A stretch of 64,000 nt of DNA from assembly GCA_036874045.1 (NCBI GenBank), contig CM072336.1:9824501-9888500 (forward strand), in the 5' to 3' direction. This stretch comes from Cymodocea nodosa (Eukaryota > Streptophyta > Magnoliopsida > Alismatales > Cymodoceaceae). The stretch's first letter is position 1; each line of letters begins with the position of its first letter. The translations under genes were made by a program, and so were the position numbers. Shown here one piece after another: positions 48,195-58,950 of the stretch. The notes below the pieces were generated by a model. That model did not search any database, had not been told where the DNA came from, and saw only the letters and a program-made list of their open reading frames with translations.

Positions 48195-50041
48195 AGAAAT
48201 TCGGCCATCCAATGGGCAGTTCCACAAAATATAAATAACATTAATTAAGCTTTTTAATGTTAGTTAATCTAAGATTTGTCATTAAGTAATACTAACATTC
48301 AGATATTTCAAAAAGCAACTATTAAAATCTTTAATTATCTGGGACAAATCAATTTTAGTAAATAATAAAACTATTTTTTGAATCAAACAAACATAAAACA
48401 ATCACAATACTGACAATGATAACATTAATCACGATACAAAACAAACAATACAACACTTTAATACTAAATGTAAATATAGATAATGATTTATTTTTGGTAT
48501 TTTTGTTTTGATATATTTTTGAAGATGAGCGAAATGTAAAAATCTCTATCGACAATAAAAACTTCTGTCACTATATACGATGCGATTACACCACTGAAAA
48601 TTTAATCACTTACAATCTTACCTCCTCTTCCTATAGAATCGCAAACCAAGAATTGTAAGTTGATCTCCTCTTCAGCATATTGGCTTCAACCTGAAACCAA
48701 GGCTAGAAGTTTTACGATCTCTTGAGATATGAGTTGGTGCTTGGTGAAAATGGCTTCCCTTCCTGTGACGCGATCACTCCTTACAGTAGTTGTCAATCAT
48801 CATGTTTGGCTCGAAATCAACCCGACACCTAGAAAGTATCCTCACAGACCTCTGATGGTTAATGATTTTGGTGGTGTTGTGGAGCTTCAAGAAACTTCCG
48901 ACGCTTCCTGCAATTAGTGTGGTCCTCCACACACATATACAGTTTTCTCCTCTTCTTTTATATTTCTTCCAGTAGTAACTGTTTCTGCTTAAATGATCAG
49001 TTAGATTTTCTTTATTCATATCAACGATGGTGATTTCTTCTTCATTCCATGAGTTAATTCCTACTTGATACATGCAATCATGGTTTTCCTTCAAATTTCC
49101 TACAACTGCTACAATGGCATGTTTGAAAATAAATGGTCTATGGAGTTAATGTAACTCAATGGACTTACTTCATTGACTTAACTAAAAAACACGTGTAATA
49201 AAAAAAAAAACTTATAAGCTTATAACACTAACACAACGCATTACCTTAGTGTATATTCAAGTAACTCAATGCGTATAGTTATGCTAACTTAATGAGTTAA
49301 ACATGTGCAGCTCACGTGACATAATAAAGCATTTAAATTCAACACGTGCATAATTCTAACTTAACGAGTTCAGATATACAACTTATAGTTTTTACTCGCT
49401 AACTCAACGAATTCTTACGTGATCTTTTTACACCTTTAAACTAAAAACTTAATGAGTTGACATGTGATATTTCAACAAAAGAACACTACCTCAACGAGTT
49501 GTTACTATGCACCTGCACATGATATAAATATGTGCAAATAAAATAGAACATGCTTAATACTATAAAACCACACATAAATTCGGTTTTTAGATCACAACAT
49601 GTGTCCTTAGTAAGTTTTATGATAAAAAGATATTTTGGATAATTGCAAACCTAACTATTCGATGCTTAGACACATTTTGGACAGTTACCAGATAATTTAC
49701 TGAAAATCCACTTAAGTCATGCATTAAGGTCTCAACACGTGTACTCCAAGAAATAATAAAATATTTTTTTAGCATTTAAAACATAACTGTCTAGTACATG
49801 AAATATAACTCTCTAAAATAATAGACAATTCAGATACTTAGGAATTAAAAACTTGTAACTCACCGAAAGTTCAAAAATATACTTAATTAACACTAATTCC
49901 TTGAAATTATGTAGATTCTTTCATTAAAGCATATAATAGTGCAATTATAACATAATAGCTTAATTCTCATATGATAAGCTAAATATTATGCAATTAACCA
50001 TCATTTAACCCTTAATATTATGTACTTTTTCATTCTAAACA
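48195..50041 (-). repeat. Athila-type LTR, truncated, minus orientation
   Basis: The reverse complement starts TGTTTAGAATGAAAA at 50041 and stays alignable with the LTR at 53039-55143 for about 1.8 kb, through the TATAAAAG box (48955-48962) to the GGATGGCCGAATT block at about 48198, where homology stops, so the last part of the LTR is missing. It carries a private insertion of roughly 100-200 bp around 49400-49590. No coding region of an element is attached. Confidence 0.85.
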
Positions 50042-50121
50042 TGATGCTAGTATATTTTATATGTAATTTACATACGTTTTAAATATATTTGTAGGTTGGA
50101 GAGGAGAAAACAATGTTAAAT

Positions 50122-52225
50122 TAGATTACTGAATTAATAATAGTTAAATGATGGTTAATTGTATAATATTTAGCTTATCATATGAGAATTAAGCCATTAT
50201 GTTATAATTGCACTATTATATGCTTTAATGAAAGAAGTTGTATAATTTCAAGGAATTAGTGTTAATTAAGTACATTTCTATACAGTTGGTGAGTTACAGG
50301 CTTTGAAATTCTTAAGTATTTGAATTGTCTGTTATTTTAGAGAGTTACATTTTATGTACTAGATAGTTATATTTTAAATGCTTAAAGAATACTTTATTAT
50401 TTCCTAGAGTATACGTGTTGTAACTTTAATACGTGACTTAAGTAGATTTTTGGTAAGTTAGATGCTAACTATCCGAAATGTGTCTAAGCATTAGATATTT
50501 AGGTTTGCAAGTATTCAAAATATCCTTTTTGTTGGATAAATTACTGAGGACACATGTAGTGATCTGGAAACTGAACTTAAGTTATCTTTTGGAAAGTTAG
50601 GTGCTAACTATCTGAAAGGCATGTAAGTTTCAAATAATTATGTTTGTAAGTATCTGAAATATCCTTTTTATTCACAAGTTAGAATTATGCACGTGTTGAA
50701 TTTAAATATTTTATTATGTCATGTGAGCTGCAAATGTTTAACTCATTAAGTTAGCACATAACTATACGCGTTGAGTTACTTAAACATACACTAAGGTAAT
50801 GCGTTGTGTTAGCGTTATAAGCTTATAAGTTATTTCTTTATTGCATGTGTTTTATAGTTAAGTCAACAAAGTAAGTCCGTTGAGTTACACTAACTCCACG
50901 AACTTGTTATTTTCTAACATGCCATTGTTAGCAGTTGCAGAAACAGGAAACTCGAAGGAAAACCATGATTACACATATCACGTAGGAATTAACTCATGGA
51001 ATGAAGAAGAAATCACCATCGTAGATACGAATGAAGGAAATCCAACCGATCATTGAAGTAGAAGCAGTTACTACAGAAAGAAATGTAAAAGAAGAGGAGA
51101 AATGTGTGTGTATGTGAAGGTGGAGGACCACGCTAATTGTAGGAAGCATCGGAAGTTCCTTGAAGCTCCACAACACCACCAAAATCACCAACCATTAAAG
51201 GTTTGTGAGGATACTTTCTGGATGTCAGGTTGATTTCGAGCCAAACACGAAGACTAACAACCATTATGAGGAGTGATCACGTCACAGGAAGGGAAGCCAT
51301 TTTCACCAAGCACCGACTCATATCTAAGGAGATCGTAAAGCTTTTAGCCTTGGTTTCGGGTTGATACCAATATACTAAAGAGGAGAACAACTTACAAGTA
51401 TTGGTTCGTAATTTTATAAGGAGAGGAGGCAAGATTGTAAGTGATTAAGTTTTTAGTGGTGTAATCATGTTGCATGTAGTTACAGAAGTTTTTACTGTCC
51501 ATAGAGATTTTTACATTTCACCTTTCGCTCATCTTCAGGAACATATCAAAACAAAAATACCAAAAACAACTAATTATTTGTGTTTACATTTAGTATTAAA
51601 GTGTTGTATTGCTTATTTTGTATCGTGATTAATGTTATCATTGTCAATATTGTAAATGTTTTATGTTTGTTTGATTTAGAAAATAGAAAATAATTTTATT
51701 GTTTACTGAAATTGATTCGTCCAAAATACTTAAAAATCTTAATGGTTACTATTTAAAATATCTGAATGTTAGTATTGCTTAGTGACAAATCTTAGATTAA
51801 CTAGCATTAAAAAGTTTAATTAATGTTATTTACATTCTATGGATCCGCCCAATGGATGGTCGAATTCCACTGTGAATAGTAGTATTTAACTAGAAAGGTA
51901 GGCTCATGGAGTTAACTTAAGTCCACGAGTTTAGTTCGTTGAGTTAGCTACAACTCCACGAACTAAGTCCGTTGAGTTAACAGTAACTCAACGAAATGCT
52001 TAATTGAATAAATACAAACTTTGACATAAAAATTAAAATAGTACACAATTCTTAATTGATCTCTGTGGGATCAACTTGTACTTGCACACAAATACAATAT
52101 ACACTATGCGCTTGCAGTTAAAAACACAAATTGAATTTAATATCTAATTTGTGTGAAAAGTTGTTTGTTTACTTTTAAAAGAATTTATTAATATAAGTAT
52201 AAAAACAAATCAAACAAGTTTTCCC
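50122..52225 (+). repeat. Athila-type LTR, plus orientation
   Basis: It is alignable with 53039-55143 in the same orientation, from the GTTAATTGTATAATATTTAG block near its start to ACAAATCAAACAAGTT at 52225. It lacks about the first 25 and last 40 bases of the LTR. The TATA box is mutated to TGTAAAAG near 51085. Together with the copy at 48195-50041 it forms an inverted repeat with an 80-bp spacer. Confidence 0.85.
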
Positions 52226-52439
52226 AATAAATAGTTATTACAAATAAATTTGACATAATTAGATAATTGAAATGAGATATTCAATCTTTATCAATGATTC
52301 TAGATGTATATTCAAAAATGAGATTAATGGAAAATCTAAATGTGAAAGTTAGGTTCATTGCAAATATATTGCATGTAAATTTATTTTAGAGAGTTGGACA
52401 TAATTTGGAAGAAAGCAGAAGTTATTTATATGCAACTTA
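52226..52439. other. Short AT-rich spacer between Athila and Copia LTRs
   Basis: No recognised feature. It separates the end of the alignable Athila LTR from the start of the Copia LTR at 52440. Confidence 0.5.
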
Positions 52440-53038
52440 TGTTAGAACCCTTGTATTTTAATAATGCAAAAACCTGTGTGAGAAAACAAATTATATTTTA
52501 CAAGTGTCACAAGATAGTTTAGCAAACTGAAGATCAGAAGGTAGATAAATAGATACAGTTAATTTAGAAATTACTGCTAAACATAAATAGGATTTTCGAA
52601 AGGTTTACAAGCGTAAGTATCTAGAAGAAATGGATCTTCAGAGAGTTACAAACTTAAGTATCCGAAGAGTCAGTTTAAAGCAGTAGAAACACCATCAGAC
52701 AATTAGAAGGATAACTATCCAAAAATACAAGGTCTTCGGAGAGTTTGTAAAATAGCTGGTTGAATAATCGGAGAGTTAAGGCACTAACTATTTGAAAGTT
52801 CAAAAAAATTGGAAAGTAAGGAAGACTAACTATTCTAAACTTAAGTCATTAAATTACTCACGTGCATAAATCCAATCAGAAGCTTAAAAGACTTTTGGAA
52901 GGTTAAGAAAACTAACTATCTGAAAATTAGGATGTTTCGGAAGGTTATAGAATGAACTTAAGTCATTCTATTATGCACATGTCAAAATAGGATAACTATA
53001 GTCGGAAGCTTTGAAGAAAATTGAAAGTTTACTGTAGC
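52440..53038 (+). repeat. Copia 5' LTR, first part (split by Athila insertion)
   Basis: It starts TGTTAGAACCC, the mirror of the LTR end CTAACA at 59876-59881. It ends with GTAGC at 53034-53038, one copy of the Athila target duplication. The LTR resumes at 58951, giving about 1.53 kb in all. It contains several AACTATxTGAAA motifs. Confidence 0.7.
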
Positions 53039-55143
53039 TGTTTAGAATGAAAATGTGCATAATATTAACGGTTAAATAATAGTTAATTGCATAATATTTA
53101 GCTTATCAAGTGAGAATTAAGCCATTATGTTATAATTGCATGATTATATGCCTTAATGAAAGAATCTGCATAATTTTAGGGAATTAGTGATAATTAAGTA
53201 TATTTTTGAACTGTCGGTGAGTTATAGGCTTTGTAATTCCTAAGTATCTGAAATGTCTGTTATTTCGAAGAGTTACATTTTGTGCATCGGACAATTATGT
53301 TTTGAATGCTTAAAATACTTTATTTCATGAAGGACACGTGTTGAAACCTTAATACATGACTTAAGTGGATTTTCGGTAAGTTAGATGCTAACTATCCGAA
53401 ATGTGTCTAAGCATCGAATAGTTAGGTTTGCAAGTATCCAAAATACCCTTTTTATCATAAAAATTATTGAGGACACGTGTTGTGATTTGGAAGCTTTACT
53501 TAAATTATTTTTCGGAAGGTTAGGTGCTAACTATCTGAAATGCATATAAGCATCGGATAGTTACAGTTCGTAATTATCCAAAAAGTCTTTTTATTTGTAA
53601 GTTAGAATTATGCATGTGTTGAATTTAAATGTTTTATTATGTCATGTGAGTTGCATATGTTTAACTCGTTAAGTTAGCATAACTATACGTGTTGAGTTAC
53701 TTGAATATACACTAAGGTAACATGTTGTGTTAGTGTTATAAGCTTATAAGTTATTTCTTATTACATGTGTTTTATAGTTAAGTCAACGAAGTAAGTCCGT
53801 TGAGTTACACTAACTCCATAGACTAGTTATTTTCTAACATGCCACTATTAGCAGTTGTAGAAACAGGAAATTCGAAGGAAAACCGTGATTGCACGTATCA
53901 CGTAGGAATTAACTCGTGGAATGAAGAAAAAATCACCATCGTTGATATGAATGAAGGAAATCCAATCGATCATCTAGGCAGAAGCAGTTACTATTGAAAG
54001 AGATATAAAAGAAGAGAAGAAAGATGAAGGTGTGTGTGAAGGTGGAGGACCGTACTAACTACAGAAAGTGTCAAAAGTTCCTTGAAGCTCCATAACACCA
54101 CTACAATCACCAACCATCATAGGTTTGTGAGAATACTTTTCGGATGTTGGGTCGATTCCAAGCCAAACACAGTGATTGATAACCATTTTGAGGAGTGATC
54201 GCGTCGTAGGAAGGAAAATTATTTTCACCAAGCACCGACTCATATCTCAAGAGATCGTAAAGCTTCTAGCCTTGGTTTTAGGTTGATGTCAATATATTAA
54301 AGAGGAGATCAACTTACTAGTCTTGGTTTGCAATTTTGTAGGGCGAGGAGACAAGATTGTAAGTGATTAAGTTTTCAGTGGTGTAATCGCATCGCATATA
54401 GTGACAGAAGTTTTTACTATTGATAGAGAATTTTTACATTTCACCTTTCATTCATATTCAAGAACATATCAAAACAAAAATACCAAAAACAACTAATTAT
54501 CTATGTTTATATTTAGTATTTATGTGTTGTATTGTTTGCTTTGTATCGTGATTAATGCTATCATTGTCAGTATTATGAATGTTTCATATTTATTTGATTA
54601 AAAAAAAAGAAAATAGTTTTATAGATTACTGAAATTGATTCGTATAGAATACTAAAAAAATCTTAATGATTACTATTCGAAATATCTAAATGTTAGTATT
54701 GATTAATGACAAATCTCAGATTAACTAACATTAAAAAGCTTAATTGATGTTATTTACATTTTGTGGAATTGCCCAACAGATAGCCGAATTCTACTGTGAA
54801 TAACAGTATTTAACTAAAAAGGTAAGCTCATGGAGTTAACTTAAGTCCACGAGGATAGTTTGTTGAGTTAACTGTAAATCAAGAGAGAGCTTAATTGATC
54901 ACATATAAACTCTAGTATAAAAATCAAAATAGTACACAATTCTTACTCAATCTCTTTGGGATCGACCTGTACTTGCACACAAATACAATATACATTGTGC
55001 ACTTGTAGTTAAAATACAAATTGGACTTGATATCTAATTTGTGTGAAAAGTTGTTTGTTTACCCTAGAAGAAACTATTAATATATGCATAAAGACAAATC
55101 AAATAAGTTGTCTAATTTAACTCTAAACAAACATCCACAACCA
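53039..55143 (+). repeat. Athila 5' LTR, full length
   Basis: 2.1 kb, TG...CA. It contains an internal imperfect duplication with 139-bp offset (53372 and 53511, both with GxTAG-TGCTAACTATC), a TATA box at 54004, and near the end the block GGATCGACCTGTACTTGCAC that occurs widely in plant gypsy LTRs. Confidence 0.9.
54004..54011 (+). promoter_or_regulatory. TATA box of the Athila LTR
   Basis: TATAAAAG followed by a purine-rich stretch, about 965 bp into the LTR. It is conserved as TATAAAAG in the inverted copy (48955-48962) but mutated in the copy at 50122-52225. Transcription would start roughly 30 bp downstream. Confidence 0.55.
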
Positions 55144-55150
55144 AGTTTTC

Positions 55151-55168
55151 TAGCACCATTGCTAGGGA
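55151..55168 (+). other. Primer-binding site, tRNA-Asp type, mutated
   Basis: TAGCACCATTGCTAGGGA lies 7 bp after the 5' LTR. It differs from the tRNA-Asp complement TGGCGCCGTTGCCGGGGA only by G-to-A or C-to-T changes, as expected from deamination of methylated cytosines. This primer is typical of Athila/Tat elements. Confidence 0.8.
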
Positions 55169-55295
55169 TTAAGAAGCTAAGCAATTGTGAGTGCTGTTTT
55201 TTTTTAATATCAAAGGGAGTGTTGTGTTTTTTTTTATAATTGAGAATATGACATATGCTTATGCTTAAAAATTTCTAAAACCTGTAGTTAGCATA

Positions 55296-55337
55296 TGTGA
55301 ATTTTGCAACCAGGAAGGGCATGACATTGCTGATTGT
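55296..55337 (+). pseudogene. Gag zinc knuckle remnant
   Basis: The frame reads C-x2-C-x4-H-x4-C (CEFCNQEGHDIADC), the nucleocapsid knuckle of retrotransposon Gag. The frame is closed by a stop about 15 bases later. Most of the Gag core before it is missing. Confidence 0.8.
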
Positions 55338-55463
55338 TTGAAACTAAGATGATTGCAAATGGTTAGATCACATGAACAATAAATGAATTATATCTAATGT
55401 AATAGAACTGAGTATGAAAATCGTATAGTTTACCCAACTAATGGTCAGTTTAGAACAAGTAAT

Positions 55464-55931
55464 ATGTCGAGAGACAAGGAAGTTTGTGATAGATATGACA
55501 AACTTGAGCATAGTTTAGAGAAAAACTTAGACAAACTAGAACAATACATGTATCAGCAACAAGAAGTCAACCAACTAAATTATAGGGAAGATTATTCAGA
55601 ACCTAAAATCAATATCATCTATGAAACTAAGAAAACTATAATGAAAATTGATCAAAAATTGAATGTAATGAGACTAGATGATCTAGAAAGAAAGCTAAAA
55701 GTATTAGATGAATTTACAATGAAATTACAATTTATGCAAAATGAAAATACAAATGAAAACTTTAATGTTGAAGATTTGCATAATTTGCATAACATACAGA
55801 AAAAAGAAAATACTAATGAAATAGAATTTAAAGAATGTAAATTAAGACTAGAAACAATAGAAAATCAAAATCATGAAAATGAAATACAAAAATATCATGA
55901 AAGTAATGAAATCTGGAAGATGTATGTATAA
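55464..55931 (+). pseudogene. Gag-pol spacer ORF, coiled-coil rich
   Basis: A 155-codon open frame lies between the knuckle and the protease. The peptide is Glu/Lys/Asn-rich with heptad-like Leu/Ile spacing, suggesting coiled coil. I see no known domain. By position it belongs to the Gag C-terminal part of the element. Confidence 0.5.
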
Positions 55932-56421
55932 CATTAAGATTTGAAACTAATATACCACCAAGAATTCAAAAAGAAAGTAACTTGAAGGTAGGTAAGAAAG
56001 AAATTCAAATGACAATGAACAGGTAATATCTGAAAACTTAGAAATCAATGAAGAAAAATCTAAATATGAAAATGAGACTAAAAATGATCAAAAGAATGAA
56101 AAGAAAGAAAAGGAATCTTGTAAGTCACAATCTTTAGCACTCTATTCTAAAAAATTACAACAAACATTTCCTAAAAAATAAGAAAAAATTAGAGAAATTT
56201 TTGAAAAAGTACAAGTTAACATTCCTTTGTTAGACTTATTACAGAAAATGCCACATTGTGTTAAATTTCTTAAAGATTGGTGTACTAAGGAAAAAGAGTG
56301 AAAAGTTTTAAGGAAAGTCTTTTTAGCTGAACAAAGTAGTTTCCTGTTTCTACCACAAATTCCTAAAAAGTTATCTGATCCAGGAATCCTTGTTATATCA
56401 TGCACCATAGGAAACACCATT

Positions 56422-57279
56422 TTGGAGAGAACCTTAATAAACCTAGGTGCAGGTATAAATGTTATGCCTAGTGATATATTTGCATCCTTAGGATTAGAAG
56501 ACTTAATCCCTACAAGGACTGTCATTCAATTAGCAAATAGAAGTATAAGATACCCTAAAGGAAAAATAGAAGATGTCCTAATTAAAATCAAGAATTTCAT
56601 ATACCCTATTGATATTATGATTTTGGATTCCCAACAAATTAAGCATCAAAATCATGATACATCTTTAATTTTGGGAAGACCATTTTTAGCAAGATCAGGG
56701 GATGTTATAAATTATAAAAATGGAGTGATGAAATTAGCATATGATAATGAGGATACTCAATTAAATATTTTCAAACCAGAAAAGTTTGAGGAGTTAGAAA
56801 TGTCCTTACATACTATAGACTTTTTAGAGGATGAAGGAGATATGCTAGATGATGTGATTCAAGAAGAATTAAATAGGCAATTAGATTATGAAACTTTAGA
56901 AGTAAGTGAAAGTATAGATGTAAAGGGAGATCAAGAAGAATTTAATATCGAAGATGAAAATGTTAAATTAGGAGCTTTAGCTTCTGATGGTCAACATTTA
57001 GATTTAAAACCTTTACCTCCTAGATTAACCTATATATTTCTAAAAGAAAAACAACAATGTCCAATCATTATTGCATCAGATTTAAAAGAGGATCAAATAT
57101 CTAAATTAAAAGATATAGTCAAAACTTATAAAGAAGCAATAGGATGGACTATGACTGATATAAAAGGGTTAAGTGCAACTTTATGTTGTCACCATATATA
57201 TTTAAAAGAGAATGCTAAATTCTATAATGCGGATTCTATTGGCCAACGCTATTCAAAGATGCTCATAAATACTACTTAA
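56422..57279 (+). pseudogene. Athila protease and pol N-terminus, frameshifted
   Basis: The retropepsin-like domain reads INLGAGINVMPSDIF, in which the catalytic Asp of D-L-G-A-S is Asn. It continues QLANRSIRYPKGKIEDVLIKI and ILGRPFLA, as Athila proteases do. The pol linker then follows (LPPRLTYIFL, then EAIGWTMTDIKGLSAT) and is cut at LKENAK, near 57222. The last codons to 57279 are integrase sequence read out of frame. RT and RNase H would be expected at this joint. Confidence 0.85.
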
Positions 57280-58115
57280 GTTGTTTGAGATGTCAACAAA
57301 TAGGAAGAATATCAAAGAGGAATATGATGCCTCTAAATCCTATTGTTGATGTTAAAATCTTTGATGTGTGGGGAATAGATTTTATGGGTCTATTTCCTAT
57401 GTCGAATGAATTTAATTATATATTGTTGGGTGTAGATTATGTATCTAAATGGATAGAAGTTTTTCCTACAAAAACTAATGACAACAAAGTAGTAATACAT
57501 TTTATAAGAACTAATATAATTACTAGATTTGGAATACCTAAAACTATTATTAGTGATAGAGGAACTCATTTCTATAATAGAAGTTTTGAAGCCTTAATGA
57601 AAAAATATGAAGTAAATCACAAAATAGCAACATCAAATCATCCGCAAACAAGTGGACAAGTATAAAATGCAAACAAACAAATTAAGTTAATCTTAGAAAA
57701 AGTAGTAAATCCTATTAAAAAAGATTGGGCTATTTGATTAATAGATGCACTTTGGGCTTATAGAATTGCTTATAAAATAAACTTAAGTATGTTACCTTTT
57801 ATGATAGTATATGGAAAAAGTTATCATTTACCAATTGAAATTGAACATAAAGCTTATTAGGCATTAAAAACTCTAAACACTAATTTAAATTAAGCTATTG
57901 AAAATAAAAAAATGTAATTAATTGAGTTAGAAGAATTTAGGAATGAAGCTTATTCGAAAATTGTAAAAGAAAAAGAGAAAATAAAGTTTTAGTATGATAA
58001 GAAAATTATTTCAAAAACTTTTGAAATAGGACAAAAAATATATCTTTACATAACTAGATTTTATAACTATTCAGGAAAATTAAGATCTAGATGGGTAGGA
58101 CCTTACATAATTTGA
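57234..58115 (+). pseudogene. Athila integrase, truncated and with stops
   Basis: It begins inside the zinc-binding part: FYWPTLFKDAHKYYL then CLRCQQIGRISKRN, so the two upstream His residues are lost. The catalytic core keeps Asp in VWGIDFMG and Asp in IISDRGTHF. The expected catalytic Glu after HPQTSGQV is a stop codon at 57663. Further on KDWA---DALWAYRIAYK and a Lys-rich C-terminus with LRSRWVGPYII are readable with more stops. It joins the 3' LTR fragment at about 58118. Confidence 0.85.
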
Positions 58116-58125
58116 AAGAATAGTA

Positions 58126-58945
58126 AGTTTGTAAGTGATTAAGTTTTTAGTGGTGTAATCGTGTTGTATGTAGTGACGGAAGTTTTTACTATCGATAGAG
58201 AATTTTTACATTTCACCTTTCGTTCATATTCAAGAACATATCAAAACAAAAAAAACTAATTATTTGTGTTTATATTTAGTATTTATGTGTTGTATTGTTT
58301 GTTTTATATCGTGATTAATGTTATCATTGTCAGTATTGTAAATGTTTCATGTTTATTTGATTCAGAAAAAAGTAAATAGTTTTATAGATTACTGAAATTG
58401 ATTTGTACAAAATACTAAAAAAATTTTAATGGTTATTGTTCGAAATATCTAAATGTTAGTGTTGAGTAATGATAAATTTCAGATTAACTAACTTTAAAAA
58501 GTTTAATTAATATTATTTAGATTCTGTGTAACCGCCCAATGGATGGCCAAATTTCTCTATGAATAGCAGAATTTAATTTGAAGTTATTAAATAGGCTCGT
58601 GGAGTTAACTTAAGTCCACAAGGATAGTTCGTTGAGTTAACTGTAACTCTACGAACTAAGTTTGTTGAGTTAACTATAAATCAACGGAGAGCTTAATTGA
58701 ACACATATAAACTCTAGTATAAAAATCAAAGTAGTATACAATTCTTACTCAATCTCTATAGGATCGACTTGGACTTGCACACAAATACAATATACACTGT
58801 GCACTTGCAGTTAAAATACAAATTGGACTTAATATCTAATTTGTGTGAAAAGTTGTTTGTTTACCCTAGAAGCAACTATTAATATATGCATAAAGACAAA
58901 TCAAATATGTTGTCTAATTTAACTCTAAACAAACATCCACAACTA
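58126..58945 (+). repeat. Athila 3' LTR, 5'-truncated
   Basis: It aligns with 54354-55143 of the 5' LTR, starting TGTAAGTGATTAAGTTTTTAG. The first 1.3 kb of the LTR is absent, including promoter and polypurine tract. It ends CCACAACTA where the 5' copy ends CCACAACCA. Confidence 0.9.
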
Positions 58946-58950
58946 GTAGC

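Larger units (their letters stand above)
53039..58945 (+). mobile_element. Deleted Athila-type Ty3/gypsy retrotransposon
   Basis: Borders are fixed by the LTR ends (TG at 53039; TA, from CA, at 58945) and by an exact 5-bp target duplication GTAGC (53034-53038, 58946-58950). The order is 5' LTR, tRNA-Asp-type primer-binding site, gag with CCHC knuckle, protease, start of pol, then directly integrase, and a truncated 3' LTR. RT and RNase H, the 3' end of pol, any env-like ORF and polypurine tract, and the first 1.3 kb of the 3' LTR are missing. The protease and pol linker (AIGWTMTDIKGLS) and integrase (DVWGIDFMGLFP) match the Athila lineage. It sits inside the 5' LTR of a Copia element. Non-autonomous and coding-dead. 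Confidence 0.92.

Noticed and set aside
56142-56525. 127-codon minus frame opposite the Athila protease
   Set aside because: Antisense shadow of the protease region; the sense strand carries the family motifs.
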